Below, in pieces: positions 25,801 to 37,500 of a DNA stretch of 64,000 nt. The stretch's first letter is position 1, and each line of letters starts with the position of its first letter. The DNA comes from Tubiluchus corallicola (lineage: Eukaryota > Priapulida > Priapulimorpha > Priapulimorphida > Tubiluchidae), in NCBI GenBank assembly GCA_030141605.1, contig JAQGDQ010000003.1, positions 1,383,501-1,447,500 on the forward strand, written 5' to 3'. A program made the translations under genes and the position numbers. The notes beneath the pieces were generated by a model. The model was not told where the DNA came from and made no database searches. It was given only the letters and a program-made list of their open reading frames with translations.

Positions 25801-28800
25801 TTTTTTAATTCAGTTAGAGGTAGCGCATTGGCATCATCAAAACTGCTAAGTGGTATAGTTACATTTTTGGTTTCAGTGCTCTGGACTTGGAAAGTTGCAT
25901 CCCAACGTCGTCATCCTGGGCTTCAAGCATAACTGGGCAAAGGACAGTTCTGTGAATGTAAGGAACTACCTCCGTATTATTAGGTACAAAATATGGTGCA
26001 TTCCCTACTTTGTCAAATGGTGTTACGATAATCTTGCAAGCTTTTGTGTTAACCGTTGTCATTTCCGCTGTATTATGTATAGCTACAATATTTATACCAA
26101 AAACATTTTAAGGTGCAATAATCATTTTAATAAATGTTATTGTTCTTATAAATATATTAGCTAAACTATCATTTGCTACATACTTTTGCACGTTCCACAG
26201 TGACGCAGTTGCATTGAAGCTAGGCATTGGGATCTTGTACGTTAAAGGGGGATTAGACTGTGACGTCATAGGCGAAGATAACATTCTTCCTGTGAATGAA
26301 AATGAGTCCGACGATGAACTAGAAGATGAACTATCAAGTGATTCAGAAACGTCAGGTATGTATACAATAATTATCATGTGTTCAAACGTAACATTTGCTT
26401 CTATGGATTTAGATTTCAACCTCGTGACTATAACATTTAGATTTCTATGGTGGCGGCTGCGGCGGCGGCGGTAACAGCAGCTGTGTTAGGAAAGCCAGTG
26501 AGTAAGGTCAAATGTTAAGAAATGACAAAGATTGAGGACCAGTTAGAGATGACTGATATTTTATTTGATGTTAGTGTTCGTCATATGCCTGCAGTACAAA
26601 AGAATGTACAATGCTTACAACTCGTACTTCTATGTATGGGAACCTTGTTTACGAAGGTGGCTTGCTATGTCCTGAAGCCGTCTTGTCAATACGCATGGTT
26701 AGCGTCAAATATTAACCGCTGTTTGTGTGTAATATGTGTAGTAGCAAAAGGATATAATTTTGTCAAATATTATATAAAGAGTGTATTATTTTGCATCACA
26801 CCAAGTATTTTACACAACGTTTTATATTATTACATTATTATATCAAGTATTATAATTATTTTCTATAGCCCGTATAATGTCAACTTGACATATGTGTTAA
26901 ATGTTGTGCACTAGTATAGATTAACTTCTTTTTCCTTGGATTACTTGCTTAATTTTACCAAATTTTTGTTCATAGCCGCAGAACCAGAAGAAGCATACAT
27001 GCCGCAATCAGATTCCCGAGCATCCCTGTCTTCACAGAGAATTTCCGAGCCCAAAGGATTGATGGAAATGAGCAAAGAACTTGTCGGATTCAGCTCAAAT
27101 TTTGTGAAACTCCACGCCGGTGACACGAACAAAATTAAAACTGTCAACCTGTTTCACAGGAAACAGAAACAAGGCTTTATTGATATATGGTACTTAACTG
27201 ATGACGGTGGTAATTATAACTTCGTTATTCATGTCAAATTTATGTTTTCATTGCGTTTATTTTAATAATTTTTTTCGTTTATTCCTTTGTGACAAAAGCA
27301 GCAATTCAGTCGCACTCTAGAGACCGAACCAGTCAACTGCGTTGATTTACTTAGTTTTTTATATCATAGCTACCAAAATTCGTTTCTAAAATTTATAACG
27401 CTTTTTTTAGTTTATTATTATCAAACTAATTATCAAACAAGCTTTTCTCATTCGATATTCAATTCTTCTTAGGGTCCGACACACAGTCAGTACTTTTAAC
27501 GAACAACTGTGTGCGTACGGTATTAGAAACTAGTTTTCAGTTCACGATATAGCTTAGCAAAACTGTATTTGACCTGCAAAAGTTAGAAAGCCATGAACAC
27601 ATGGAAAATTCATATTCAGTCAAATAAGCACAACCGGTGCTTTGCGAGTTGGGACCTATGATTTGGTGAGACCTTCTGGCCTTGTCTTTGGTTATCCCAA
27701 TCCAAACACGCAAGTCTATCATTTAATGAAATTTACTAGTATCGTAAAATTGCAGGTTTAACGTTGCTGTTGCCACATGTCTTAAGTGATTCCCGGCGTT
27801 GGTCAAGATGCGAAATGAGAGTATTTTGTCTCGCTTCTCAAACTGATGCGAATAAGGAAAAGGCAGAGTAAGGCTATTTTTTTAAAATAAATTTTAATGA
27901 TTATTGTAAGCAAATTCAAAATTATAAAACCATTTTTATTAGTGTGAGCATGAAATAGCTGCGTCAAGCTTATTATTCTTGGACAAGAACTAAGAAAGGC
28001 AATTGCACAAGTTCAGAAGACTATGGTACTTGTTTTGTTGTTGCTTGTTTATGATTAAATTAATTATACATCTTATACTTAGATCGTCTGGTGCTAACTC
28101 ACGGCATTACCGTAACTACGTTTATACTGAACGCTGCTTTGCGTTTTTGTACTAGCAATGCTTTTTCGATTATTTTTTTCATGGGACTTTGTTTTTTGTA
28201 TTTTTCAGTATGGCTGCCATGTTAGCCAAATACAGGATTGAAATTGCAGAACTGAATATCGTCACTGATCATGAAAAGCCGCCAAATGAAAAAAGGTAGA
28301 CTTATTAAGAGAGCGTCCTCGGTGTATAACTCGAAAATATTGTGTAGAATTATGTAACAACAAGTTTACAAGCAACAATAAAAACCTTACTGCTGCTTTG
28401 TACACTCGAGGAAACCTTTCGATATGGGATGGCGTTCAGCACTTTATTTTAAAATTTAAACAATATGGTGAAGGCGAATACTTCATTAGAAACCTACAAA
28501 GCATGTATTCGAATTCATTATATTTGTGAAGTTAAATCACGGCCTTACATAAAAAATACCTTATTACGTAGGTGTCAAACAAGGTTGTCCATTAGGTTCC
28601 ACCCTCTTTTCGGGCTTAGTGAAAGGATATACCAATTTTTCTTACTTCTCGTATAGTAATCCATCTATTTATATAATACTAAAGTTAACCGTTTACTTTT
28701 TGCTGATAATATGGTCTAAAGATGGACTTCAATACTTAATTGTTAGTACTAAAAACGAAATAATAATATTTAATAAGACAGGTAGAAAAATAAAGAATCT

Positions 28801-30581
28801 TAATATAGTCCAAACTTATGAATAATTAAGCATTGACTTTTCCGATTCTGGTTCATAAAAACAATGTGGAGATAAATTAAACGACAAAGGACTAAAATCG
28901 TAACCCGATAACTGCAGGTTACTGCTGCTGCAAAGTTATAGCAAAATCAAAGCACTTTTACTAGCACAAAAAATCTGATAATTGCTATAATCGAAGAAAC
29001 ATTAAAAATGATTATGTCAATTCATAGAACACGGATTTCCTTAACGATGATAGAAAAGACGGACAAAACAAGAACCTACGGAACTCTCAAAACCCAATAT
29101 AAAATGAAAAATACTACTTGTCCGCACTTAATAAATGCGAGAATTCACTAAGCTTAGAATAAGTTCAATATATTGTATGCTGAAGCAGGTCGTTTTCATA
29201 ATCCTAAACAAATTGCAACCGAGAATCGCATATGGCAATACTGCGTAAAGTCGGAAATAGGCAATGAATTTCACTTTATATTACATTGTACTTTATATGA
29301 CGACCTGAGATCTAACTTATATAAAAAAAACTGAAATACATTGTAGTTTGTACCTACTTTTGCTGTTATATCTGAAGAAGAGAAATTTAAGTTTTTAATG
29401 GATCAGAATGAATCAGACTTTCTTAAAATTATAATCAACTTTGTATATGCTGTAACTGAATTACGTGTAATGATATTTAAATTTCACACACGCGCTTCTC
29501 ATATGAAAATGTATTGTAAATTGACTGTTAAAAAGCTAATACTTTTTAACACTAACTTATCTGTCTTTTAAACTGTTGAATGCGCCTAAATTAATGTTTG
29601 TTTACTAGAAAAACTGTTTGATGTTCTATAGTTCTGGTACGTATCTTACTTGTTATAATTTTCATGAAATTTTTTGTTTGGCGCAATATTAAAACAGAAA
29701 CAGAAATGTGTAAAAACCACTGTAATGTTTGTAAAGAGTCCTATTAGGCCATCAACCTTTGTCGCACTGAACAAGTATTTTGTATCATGTTTAGCGCTAG
29801 AGACTTCGAGAACCTAATCAGGGATGTGAGAAATCAAGACACGACCAGCGCAAGGCCTGGAATCAACGAATCTGACTTGAAGCTAAATAAACAAAAAACC
29901 ATGCGCTATTTACGACTCCGTGAACTGCTAATCGAGCATTCCAAAAAATCCGCAAATCTCATCGTATTGTAAGTTATAGCTAAACTCTAATTCTTACCTC
30001 GCACTGCACTTGCAATTTAAGAATACGTGAATTGTGCTGTGGCCTGTACGACTTGTTGCGTACTGCCGTACGGGTCTCCTGTCCCCAATGTCATATATTA
30101 TTTTTTATAATATTATGTACTTGTATAGTACAATTGGTTCGACATGTGGAACGAATAAATTTTCATAAAGTTAAAACTATTCGCAAACTTGAATTAAGCG
30201 TGTTGTCGTCAGCATCATCCCTTTAGAGAACTTGAACTGTTAATATGATACAGTGAAGAAACTATGGAATATTACTGTGTAGAAACAATTGAATATAAAA
30301 TATTTTCAGCTTTTTGTGGAAACTTGCCTAGCAGCTGCTAATACTTAAAATAAGATATTCGGCAACGTACGTTACTGGATTACTGGAATGCTTCTTTGAC
30401 TGCCTTTCAAAGTTTTCTTGCAAGGTTTTTTTGTAAACATTTTAGGTCATTACCTGAGCTTCCTACGGGCAGTGTGTCTACGTACATATACATGGCGTGG
30501 CTTCATTTCATGATTCATGCGTTGCCACCAGTGTTACTCTTACGAGGAAACCAACAACGTGTGCTGACGTACTTGTCATAG
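10830..30581 (+). CDS. SLC12A2-like: Na-K-Cl cotransporter-like SLC12 protein, copy A, complete, 24 exons
   Basis: Exons: 10830-10868, 12687-12803, 13013-13088, 13879-13974, 14530-14669, 15274-15384, 15786-15897, 17487-17614, 18233-18333, 18560-18662, 18805-18912, 19205-19328, 19476-19577, 22859-23014, 23440-23539, 24593-24704, 25280-25402, 25877-25983, 26201-26355, 26976-27209, 27756-27867, 28209-28295, 29795-29968, 30446-30581. All are GT-AG and join to 950 codons plus TAG. The product should carry Na, K and Cl into the cell. It has the TM1 block [30 protein letters not shown], the TM6 block [48 protein letters not shown] and a full C-terminal domain ending [14 protein letters not shown]3 tyrosine Y143 is the K-coordinating residue of NKCC proteins. 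The extracellular loop near residues 310-340 has two sequons and two cysteines. Only 52 residues precede TM1, with no recognisable kinase-regulated threonine motif. Exon 1 is the least certain part. Confidence 0.93.
11470..11578. repeat. Compound trinucleotide microsatellite in copy A intron 1
   Basis: Runs of TTA/TTG pass into GTT, GTC/TCG and then ATC triplets, ending in TTATTATC. It is noncoding and within the first intron (10869-12686). That intron of 1.8 kb otherwise shows only AT-rich sequence and the CA repeat near its 3' end. Confidence 0.9.
12401..12482. repeat. CA/CG alternating purine-pyrimidine microsatellite
   Basis: A run of CA dinucleotides, interrupted by CGCG and CGCACG-type units, then more CA. 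Strictly alternating pyrimidine-purine tracts of this kind can adopt Z-DNA. It lies in intron 1 of copy A, about 200 bp before exon 2. Confidence 0.9.
13408..13690 (+). repeat. Dispersed repeat, copy 1 (copy A intron 3)
   Basis: Resembles the reverse complement of 32600-32900. Shared landmarks in order are a CATTTGGGCACC box, TAATTTAC-like AT-rich sequence, CTAACTCTCAYAATATTT, a GTCAATTGAC palindrome and GCACTTTCT. No coding capacity was seen. Probably a short non-autonomous element. Confidence 0.7.
19975..22690 (-). mobile_element. Degenerate non-LTR retrotransposon (LINE) in copy A intron 13
   Basis: Read on the minus strand from about 22640 to 20600, several broken frames follow LINE order. 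An endonuclease C-terminal part (22385-22642) has the [12 protein letters not shown] block and WNHAPLTF, the latter resembling the endonuclease SDHAPL motif. A linker follows (22036-22332 and 21808-22017), then a reverse-transcriptase part (21335-21880) with NYRGVSII and [12 protein letters not shown]. The palm catalytic box survives as [10 protein letters not shown] (from 21224), then KTKFMVVGG and further C-terminal sequence to about 20600. Frame changes and missing residues show it is inactive. The 3' end lies near 19975. The LINE clade was not assigned. Confidence 0.85.
22806..22838. repeat. (AT)n microsatellite next to the copy A exon 14 acceptor
   Basis: About 16 AT units end roughly 20 bases before the acceptor at 22858, leaving only a short T-rich stretch as polypyrimidine tract. 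Length change here could affect splicing of exon 14 (inference). Confidence 0.9.
24818..24911. repeat. ATTC/GTTC tetranucleotide microsatellite
   Basis: Tandem TTCG, TTCA and TTTA four-base units in copy A intron 16. Open frames through it (Ser-Phe-Val/Ile-His-rich) are repeat artefacts. Confidence 0.9.
28400..29710 (+). mobile_element. Degenerate LINE in copy A intron 22
   Basis: Plus-strand remnants include the reverse-transcriptase block [20 protein letters not shown] (about 28565-28625) and the catalytic palm box as LLFADNMV (about 28690-28715). Much farther on, a C-terminal [20 protein letters not shown] block (about 29247-29305) matches the Cys/His module after the reverse transcriptase of many animal LINEs. 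Stops and indels throughout show decay. It occupies nearly the whole intron 28296-29794. Confidence 0.8.
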
Positions 30582-30653
30582 GCAGTAGAGCTGCCACCAG
30601 TGTTACTCTTACGAGGAAACCAACAACGTGTGCTTGTCATAGGCAGTAGAGCT
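30524..30653 (+). repeat. Tandem duplication across the copy A stop codon
   Basis: Unit 1 (30524-30592, 69 bp) encodes the last residues of copy A, the TAG stop at 30579-30581 and 11 bases of 3' UTR. Unit 2 (30593-30653, 61 bp) repeats it almost exactly but lacks eight bases before the stop. The second unit is downstream of the stop and is not translated in the normal protein. Confidence 0.95.
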
Positions 30654-31599
30654 AAATATGCCTGCAAACGTGTTGCTTCTAATGCAAAGTTACAGATAAT
30701 AAGCTGGCCGGCTGCCTGAATCGCCAGCCATAAACAAGCGTAATAACATTTAATGCTTATATTTAGTATTGCAAAGAAATGCTAACACATCACGAAGCAC
30801 AAGTGTCAGTCTGCACATGTATTTATCTAAGTTCTCAGCAACTCTTTTAGAAAAACCAAATGTGCCTGGCATTTTAGTGAATTCTAGCTAAAAACACACA
30901 CTCAGCAGGATTTGTCACTTCTATTTACAGCTGTATTAAATCATTATTTTTAAACTTGTAACTGATCAAAAATGGTTTTTTTTGTTTTGTCATCCCTAGA
31001 TTACTCGAGGAAAAATACTTGAGGTGGCATTTTATGAGCTGGTACCGTCATCTTGCATCCTACTACATTACCGTGGAAAGCTTCAATAAATTTCTGTAAT
31101 ACAAACAAATGGAACAATGTGTTCATTTCGCGTCTTGCTAATTTTTTAAGGCTAGACTTGACTTTAACCTTGAATTTACATTGAACCCAAAGTCAAAAGT
31201 AACACCATTAACGGAAAGCCCTTCTTTGTTACAATGCAGAAATAGTTGAGTATATCGAGCTACATGGTTTTCACAATACAGTCCATTCGATTGTTATGTC
31301 TCTGTGTACTTAAAAAATCGGTCGAGGTGAACTGTTGCATCACCAATGAGAAGCCCCACTCTGTTTTCCTATGTGATTTCAAAAAAACTACTTGTCTGTC
31401 CGTCTTGAACTATTTTGAAGATACACAGAAACACGAAATTTGAAACTTTATTGGACTTTAGCAGAGCCAGCAATGCAGCATTAACCAAAACATCTAATAA
31501 TTTAGAGAGAAGCCAATAAATAATTTATTACTACCAATAACTATCACGACAACATAATCTAGTGACTAAGTCATCGAAATGTCTTGTCAAATGCGATGA
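30654..31599. other. 3' flank of SLC12 copy A, no gene seen
   Basis: AT-rich sequence without recognisable genes. An AATAAA at 31085-31090, about 500 bp after the stop, is a possible polyadenylation signal for copy A. Confidence 0.35.
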
Positions 31600-31835
31600 T
31601 TTAGTCATTAAGCTATTATACTGTCTACGTAGTTATTTGTAGTTTACTGTATTTTTAGTTCTTTTTTATATTTCTGTTTTTATCTGTGAGTCTAAGTACT
31701 TTTAGGATTTATAAGAAGTGTGTTGGAATTTTAATGTAATAGAAGTCAGGGGATTAATCCCCTTTTGGCCATCCTGACTGTTATTTCAATTGCTTTTATA
31801 CTCAAATAAATCTATCTATCTTGAAGATAGGCTAG
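31600..31835 (+). mobile_element. Probable LINE 3' tail with terminal hairpin
   Basis: T-rich sequence leads to an imperfect hairpin at 31745-31778 (GTCAGG ... CCTGAC arms, with an inner GGGATTAATCCC palindrome), then TTTTATACTCAAATAAA and a short TCTA repeat. A hairpin followed by a short tandem tail is typical of the 3' end of some non-LTR elements. No coding part is attached, so this is a 5'-truncated copy at best. Confidence 0.45.
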
Positions 31836-32599
31836 TGCTTTTCTGAAATTTGCCATGGTCATAAAAATAAGAGGACAGAGAGAGCCGGATTATGATATTT
31901 TGGAGCCCTTAGGCTAATTTAATTATGGGTCCCCTCAGACGTAGCTACCCTCTAAGTCGCCTGCGCATAGATTACATAGCTATGTATACTACTTACAAAT
32001 TCTTTAAATAAAACAGTATAGCTACCTTTTGTTTGTCAATAAAAGTATTCTTTAAGAAATACTACTATTTTACTAGTTATTCCAAACCAAATTAGTACAT
32101 ATTTCAACATAACCGCAGTGGAACAACGGATTTTTTACCAAGGCTTTTTTATACCAAAATCAATGTTACCAAAGCTTAAGACGCGAAACATTTAGGCCCA
32201 GCGTCGACGCACAACTTATGTTTAACGTGATTTCTGTTTTGAGCTACAAATCACGCTTCCTAATAAGTAAAATTACTGTGCTAATCCTCGTCCATTGCTT
32301 GATTACCATGTAACTTTTAAAATATCTAAAGTTTTTATAAGAAAAGAAATAAATATTTCCCTGAATGCGATCGATCGCATAACGCAGGATACATCACCAC
32401 ATTCTATTTAGTATAACAAGCAATCAATGAATATTATAGTATTGCCTATAATACTAGTTAAATTACTACTCTAGTTGTGCCAACGGTAAATCTTGGTGTG
32501 AGAAATTTTTTGTGACGCACATTGCTGTTTTTTCGATGCAGTAGATATTTTTGGAATAAAATGCTGTAATATTCTAATAAAATGCCAATGTTACCCTGC

Positions 32600-32900
32600 T
32601 GTGTCTTCTTTTGTTTCGTTCAGTTTAAAAGCTACACAAAAATAGTGAATTACGTAGGAAAAAACTAGAAAGTGCAGTCAATTGACTGGTTTTAATTTTT
32701 ATATCATAATATTGCTGCATACGTTAAATTTGGTGACACGATGATTTTCAGAAAAATATTGTGAGAGTTAGGAAGTTATATTGAGTTAGTAAAAAAATAA
32801 TAAACAAAAATAAAAAACTAGGTACAACATTGAATTTATGGGTGCCCAAATGTCTCGAGCCCAGGTGTCCCATGGTCAAATGACCCATACCTAAAAAAAA
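32600..32900 (-). repeat. Dispersed repeat, copy 2 (intergenic)
   Basis: Reverse-complement partner of 13408-13690 with the same ordered landmarks (GGGTGCCCAAATG, TGAGAGTTAGG, GTCAATTGAC). The two copies are diverged but collinear over about 280 bp. They lie 19 kb apart, one inside copy A and one between A and B. Confidence 0.7.
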
Positions 32901-33683
32901 ATCCTTGTTTTCTTCACAAGTTTTCATCCTGACAGACTTCATCGGCTGCATGAAGAAGTTTCAATAAATTTTAGTGATAGTTTTCCAAAAAAACAACATA
33001 GTTATAGTTGTGGAAGAAATTACAAATAAAATAAATAAAAAATAAAAAAAATGTTATTAAGATATTCAGTTCACGAACTAATTTGTTAGTTCAGCTTCTT
33101 TACGAACCTAAATTAATAGTAATTTTAGTATTGTATTTTTTGTGCAGCTTATGTGTGAGAGTCAGTCAGAAATAAAACGTCCTAGAGAAAATAAAGATTT
33201 TTTGAGACTTAGAGCATTTTGGTTTTTTGTTTGTCTATCACACAAAGCCCAAAAAAAGAATTATAACAACATTTTATGTCCAGATGAGATTGACTCGACT
33301 GAGTGAGGATGTGTTTGTCTAAAAAATTTATGTTTGTCTCGCCTAAAGAAAAGATCGAGGTTCAAGCCAAGATCAGCTGGAAACAAAGATACATGTGCTA
33401 AGGAGATTTTAAAGAAATTGCAGTAATCATAATGGAATATTTATAAAACTACAAGTAAAGATGTTGACAAAAAGTGGTGACAGTGTTTCGAGTCTTGATC
33501 TTAAATATCTGAGAAAAGTACCTGATATATGGTAGAGAGGGCGCTGTGCAGAAACGAAATCACGGTACCCACCTAGCTCAACTTTTACCGATTTACGTTT
33601 TACCTTTGTGCTGGTTGGGCGTCGTGTAAGCCAATAGCCAAAGTAGGACAATTGGCGTACATGGGCTGCCCAAGTACTAGGGA

Positions 33684-34376
33684 GCCGAGTAATCCATGAT
33701 TAGCGCAAGTAGGACGTGTCGTACATGGGCAGCCAAAGTAGGACACTAGAGACAGGTCGCGAATTCAGTCGTTAAGCGTACTAGCACCTTCCGCTGACCT
33801 TGTTTATGTAATAATTAAAAACGTCAATACACGTTGAATAATTTATTTTACATCTGATAAAATAAAAGAATTTTATTCTGGGCTAGTATAATTAATATTT
33901 GTCAATTCTTTAAAGTGAAATAAGCACACTTTTTAGGCGATTCCAACATTGGCTTAAGGTATATCGTTTTTTATTTTGTCTTACTTCACAGACAGGTGAT
34001 TCGTTTCGCTATCTCTTGGACAAATAATTGTTTTCTACTAAGTAAACGGGCTAGCTATGTGCTCTACGTAGTTTCTCTCTTTAAAACATTAGATACTTAG
34101 TTTAATGTTATGATGATATTAACGGAGCTAATAATAATGATGATATTGTTGTAAAAAATACATTTGTAAATTGTCAAGGACTATCCGTCATTATTATAAA
34201 GTTACTTTTTTTCTAAAACAAATTTAGTTTTATGTTTTATTAAGTCATAAATCTCGATTCTCGACAGAAATCGCTAGTGCCCTACTTGGGCTGCCCATGT
34301 ACGACACTGCTTTTCCGCAAATTTAGCACATGCGTTTTTCCTGAAGTGTCCTACTGCGGCTAGTGGATTACTCGGC
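33684..34376. mobile_element. Miniature inverted-repeat element of about 0.7 kb
   Basis: The left end begins GCCGAGTAATCCA and the right end finishes TGGATTACTCGGC, an exact 13-bp inverted repeat. Inside it, imperfect inverted matches continue (GTAGGAC, GTCGTACATGGGCAGCC, AAGTAGG). A partial extra copy of the GTACATGGGCTGCC box precedes it at about 33656. The interior is AT-rich with no coding capacity. No clear target-site duplication was seen. Confidence 0.75.
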
Positions 34377-34562
34377 GTCTGACAGTACTAATTGGTGCTG
34401 TCGGTGATCGCCTGCGGTTTGGCGGGCCAACAATAATTTATTAATTTTTTATTTAGGTCGCAAGTGAAGTAAAAAGATATTTGAAGTTTAAAATATGTTG
34501 CGTGATATCATTTTCAAGGACTGAGCCATTTAGCGCTGCTAAAATGCCTAATATAAACTAAT
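34377..34562 (+). other. 5' flank of SLC12 copy B
   Basis: Short stretch between the foldback element and the copy B start codon, presumably 5' UTR and proximal promoter. No specific promoter motif was identified. Confidence 0.3.
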
Positions 34563-37500
34563 ATGGCGCAATTTGCAGCTTGTTCAAGATTTGTTGTGGA
34601 AAAAGTGAACGGAGATGATGAAATATATATGCCTGGGCCTAATGGACCTGAAACGGTACGTCATTTATGATCTATGCAGTTGTGTGGCTTAGTGACGGTA
34701 GCCTTTAGTTGGTATTGAGCGCGCCACTCTCATAGTACCCATTATGTATTTTTAATATTGATAAAGTAAACAAGGAAGAGTGGAGAGGTTTATAAGCTAT
34801 TTATGCTTAACCTCTATCCTTCGACGGTAACGGTAAGTCTATTTATGGAGCACGTGTAATGTGGATGTTCGCTAACCAGAAAGATTAGGAGTAGTTCGAC
34901 TTACCCTACCCAAAACAGACTTAGAAAAGTGCCGTTCGGTCAGAGCATGCGGGAGGCCACATTAAAATGGAGACCCATTAAAAATTAATAAAAATTGTGC
35001 TGTCTGCACAAAGAGAAGCTTTCTAATGTTTTATTGTTACTGCTGGCTACTTGTAGAACGTGTCGTGTTAAATCTGCCGTAACATGTTTCAGATACTGTA
35101 CAGCAAAAACTAGGATTTTGCTGGTTTGCGTATGACTGTCTGAATAGCAGTATAGTTAAATAGTTCAGCTGGGCTAACTATACTGATTTTTATTTAATTT
35201 ATTCAGTTTTCGTGTTTATATCAGAATTATGTACAAGACACTAAAATAATTTGTTTTTGGTATAAGTAAAAGTGTTATAATAATTTTGCTTTACAACACA
35301 ACATGTAAGGCAAAGTTAACACATCATTTCATATTTGTTATTTTAGTACTTCGTTGTAACTTTTATTATAACTAGCACTTTTATTGTAACTATGTTCGAA
35401 ACTTCGCAATAAATCTTGATATAGTGCACATATCCTTGCATATAATAATTAGAAGTCTTCTTTGTAAGGAGTTACTACTGGCAAATAATTTTGCTGTAAC
35501 AATACATCAAACATTTCAAAACTTTTGCTGTAAGTTTTAAGTATTTTGTTTTTACATTTTCTTATAAATTCAGCAATTTTTACGGCCTCATCAGCTCAAT
35601 ATTTTACCGAACCTATCAATAATTTAATGCTAAAGCCAATCAGAACGTCACAGTTTGGATCACTGATCGACTCATCAATCGACTTATTTTCTAAGTTATA
35701 GTATTCAGTTACTAGGTCATTCATTAGATAGGGATTTTACCTGTTTACTTTCCAAATAATGAATTTTTACTTCCTGATGCCCGCACATCTAGGAAATTTA
35801 CTAGTCCTTAGTAATTTCTTCTCTCAACTTGCATGCGATTTCTATTATACTTCCACATTGCTTTATTATTTTTAGTTACTGACGTCTTAGCTTACTAACC
35901 TGCCTTTTCTTCTTTCATCCTTTACTCACCCTGATCTTCACTTCCTTTTCATTTCTTGTTGTTCTCATTTTTATGTGCACTTACAAATGGCCAAAAAAAA
36001 ATCTAATTTGATGCAGGTGCTTATAAAACTTCTTCAGTTAAGAACATTGATAAACACTAAGTAATTCTGTAGTCTTACATAAAAATCTTGGGAAAATCTT
36101 AGCTGAAAAGTGCATAATTTAAAGTTTTAGACTTTTAGATTTTAAAGAATGGGTTTGGCGCATTATGCTATATTAAATATTTCTATTTTAATTTCAGGGC
36201 CTATCTCTAGATTTTTCTGCAGTATCTTGTGACACTGATATAAGAAGTAGTTGCAAACCAAATGGAGATATTCAAAATGTTAAGTTTGACGAAAAAGAAG
36301 AAGAGAAAACATCTGAAAAACATGACAATTGTCGTGATTCACCTAGATTTACTTTTACCAATACCTCAAATCGAAGACATCAGCATACATACGATACTCT
36401 ACCACATGCAGATCATTACAGAAATGTATTGTCACACGTTTTTAGCAGCAGTAAACGTTCAAGACCAACTCTAGAACAACTGCATGAGGTACAGTACACT
36501 TCTTCTTTAAACAGGGTTCCCACGGTCAGGGAAAATCCTGGAAAGTCATCACAAAGTAAGGGAAACTGAAAAGGGTTGCAAAAATTATCACCGTGAACCG
36601 ATATTTTTCCAAACATATTTTTCATGTTCAAGGAAAATTGTGCTATGGCAGACTCCCAGTTGCGATTTCTGTTCCAAAAATAATGATTGGATTAATAAGT
36701 TTGTTTAATGTGATTGGTGTATTTTCGTTAACTCTACTGCAACTGTGCCGACACATTTTATATCAGTATATGTATGAATGTCCATACACAAAAATATCCG
36801 AATATGTATACTTGTAATACAGTTTCTGTTTATCTTGATCATAGAAAAATCAATATTTGGTCAGCGAAAAGTCAGGGAAATTTATTTTAAAATTCTGTGG
36901 GAACCCTGTGCTTAGATTATGTAAAAATCTTTCTTTAGGGTTCGCTTAATGAAACTATAACTGTGTTTAATTCTATATAAAACAGCATTGCACTGGACTT
37001 TTTTAAATCAGTTCTTGTAACTATTACAGTATTCTAGAACTCAATTTTTTCTGGTTTTAAAAAATACTGTAATTGTACTATGACTCTTTTGGTGTGCAAA
37101 TTACTCTTTGATGTCAGTATTTGTTTTGCTTTTAGGAGACGACTGAACTCACACTGTCCAAAGAATCACCAAAAAAACAAAGTCCATCTCATCTTACATC
37201 AAAAAAGACAATCAAGTTTGGTTGGATTAAAGGAGTACTGGTACGTTAGATGAAATTACAATTTTTTGTATGCTCATGTGACATACATGCAGATATGAGA
37301 TTAAGTAAATTGTATGCTATTATATTATCTGTCAAATATAAAACTTTTTGCAAATTGCTTTCGAAAAATTTTTATAGGTGCGATGCCTACTCAACATCTG
37401 GGGTGTTATGCTTTTTCTGCGATTGTCGTGGGTTGTAGGACAAGCTGGAATAGGTAAGACACTTTTTGTTAAAGTTTCTTTGGTCCATATTGTTAAGTTT

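Noticed and set aside
27181-27190. Earlier donor GTACTT for copy A exon 20
   Set aside because: Splicing there would drop the conserved WYLTDDGG block; the donor at 27210 keeps it and joins in phase to exon 21.
31855-31960. GAGCCGGATTATGATATTTTGGAGCCC-like stretch, possibly an old DNA-element end
   Set aside because: It looks like a dispersed repeat fragment but no second end or second copy was found in the window.
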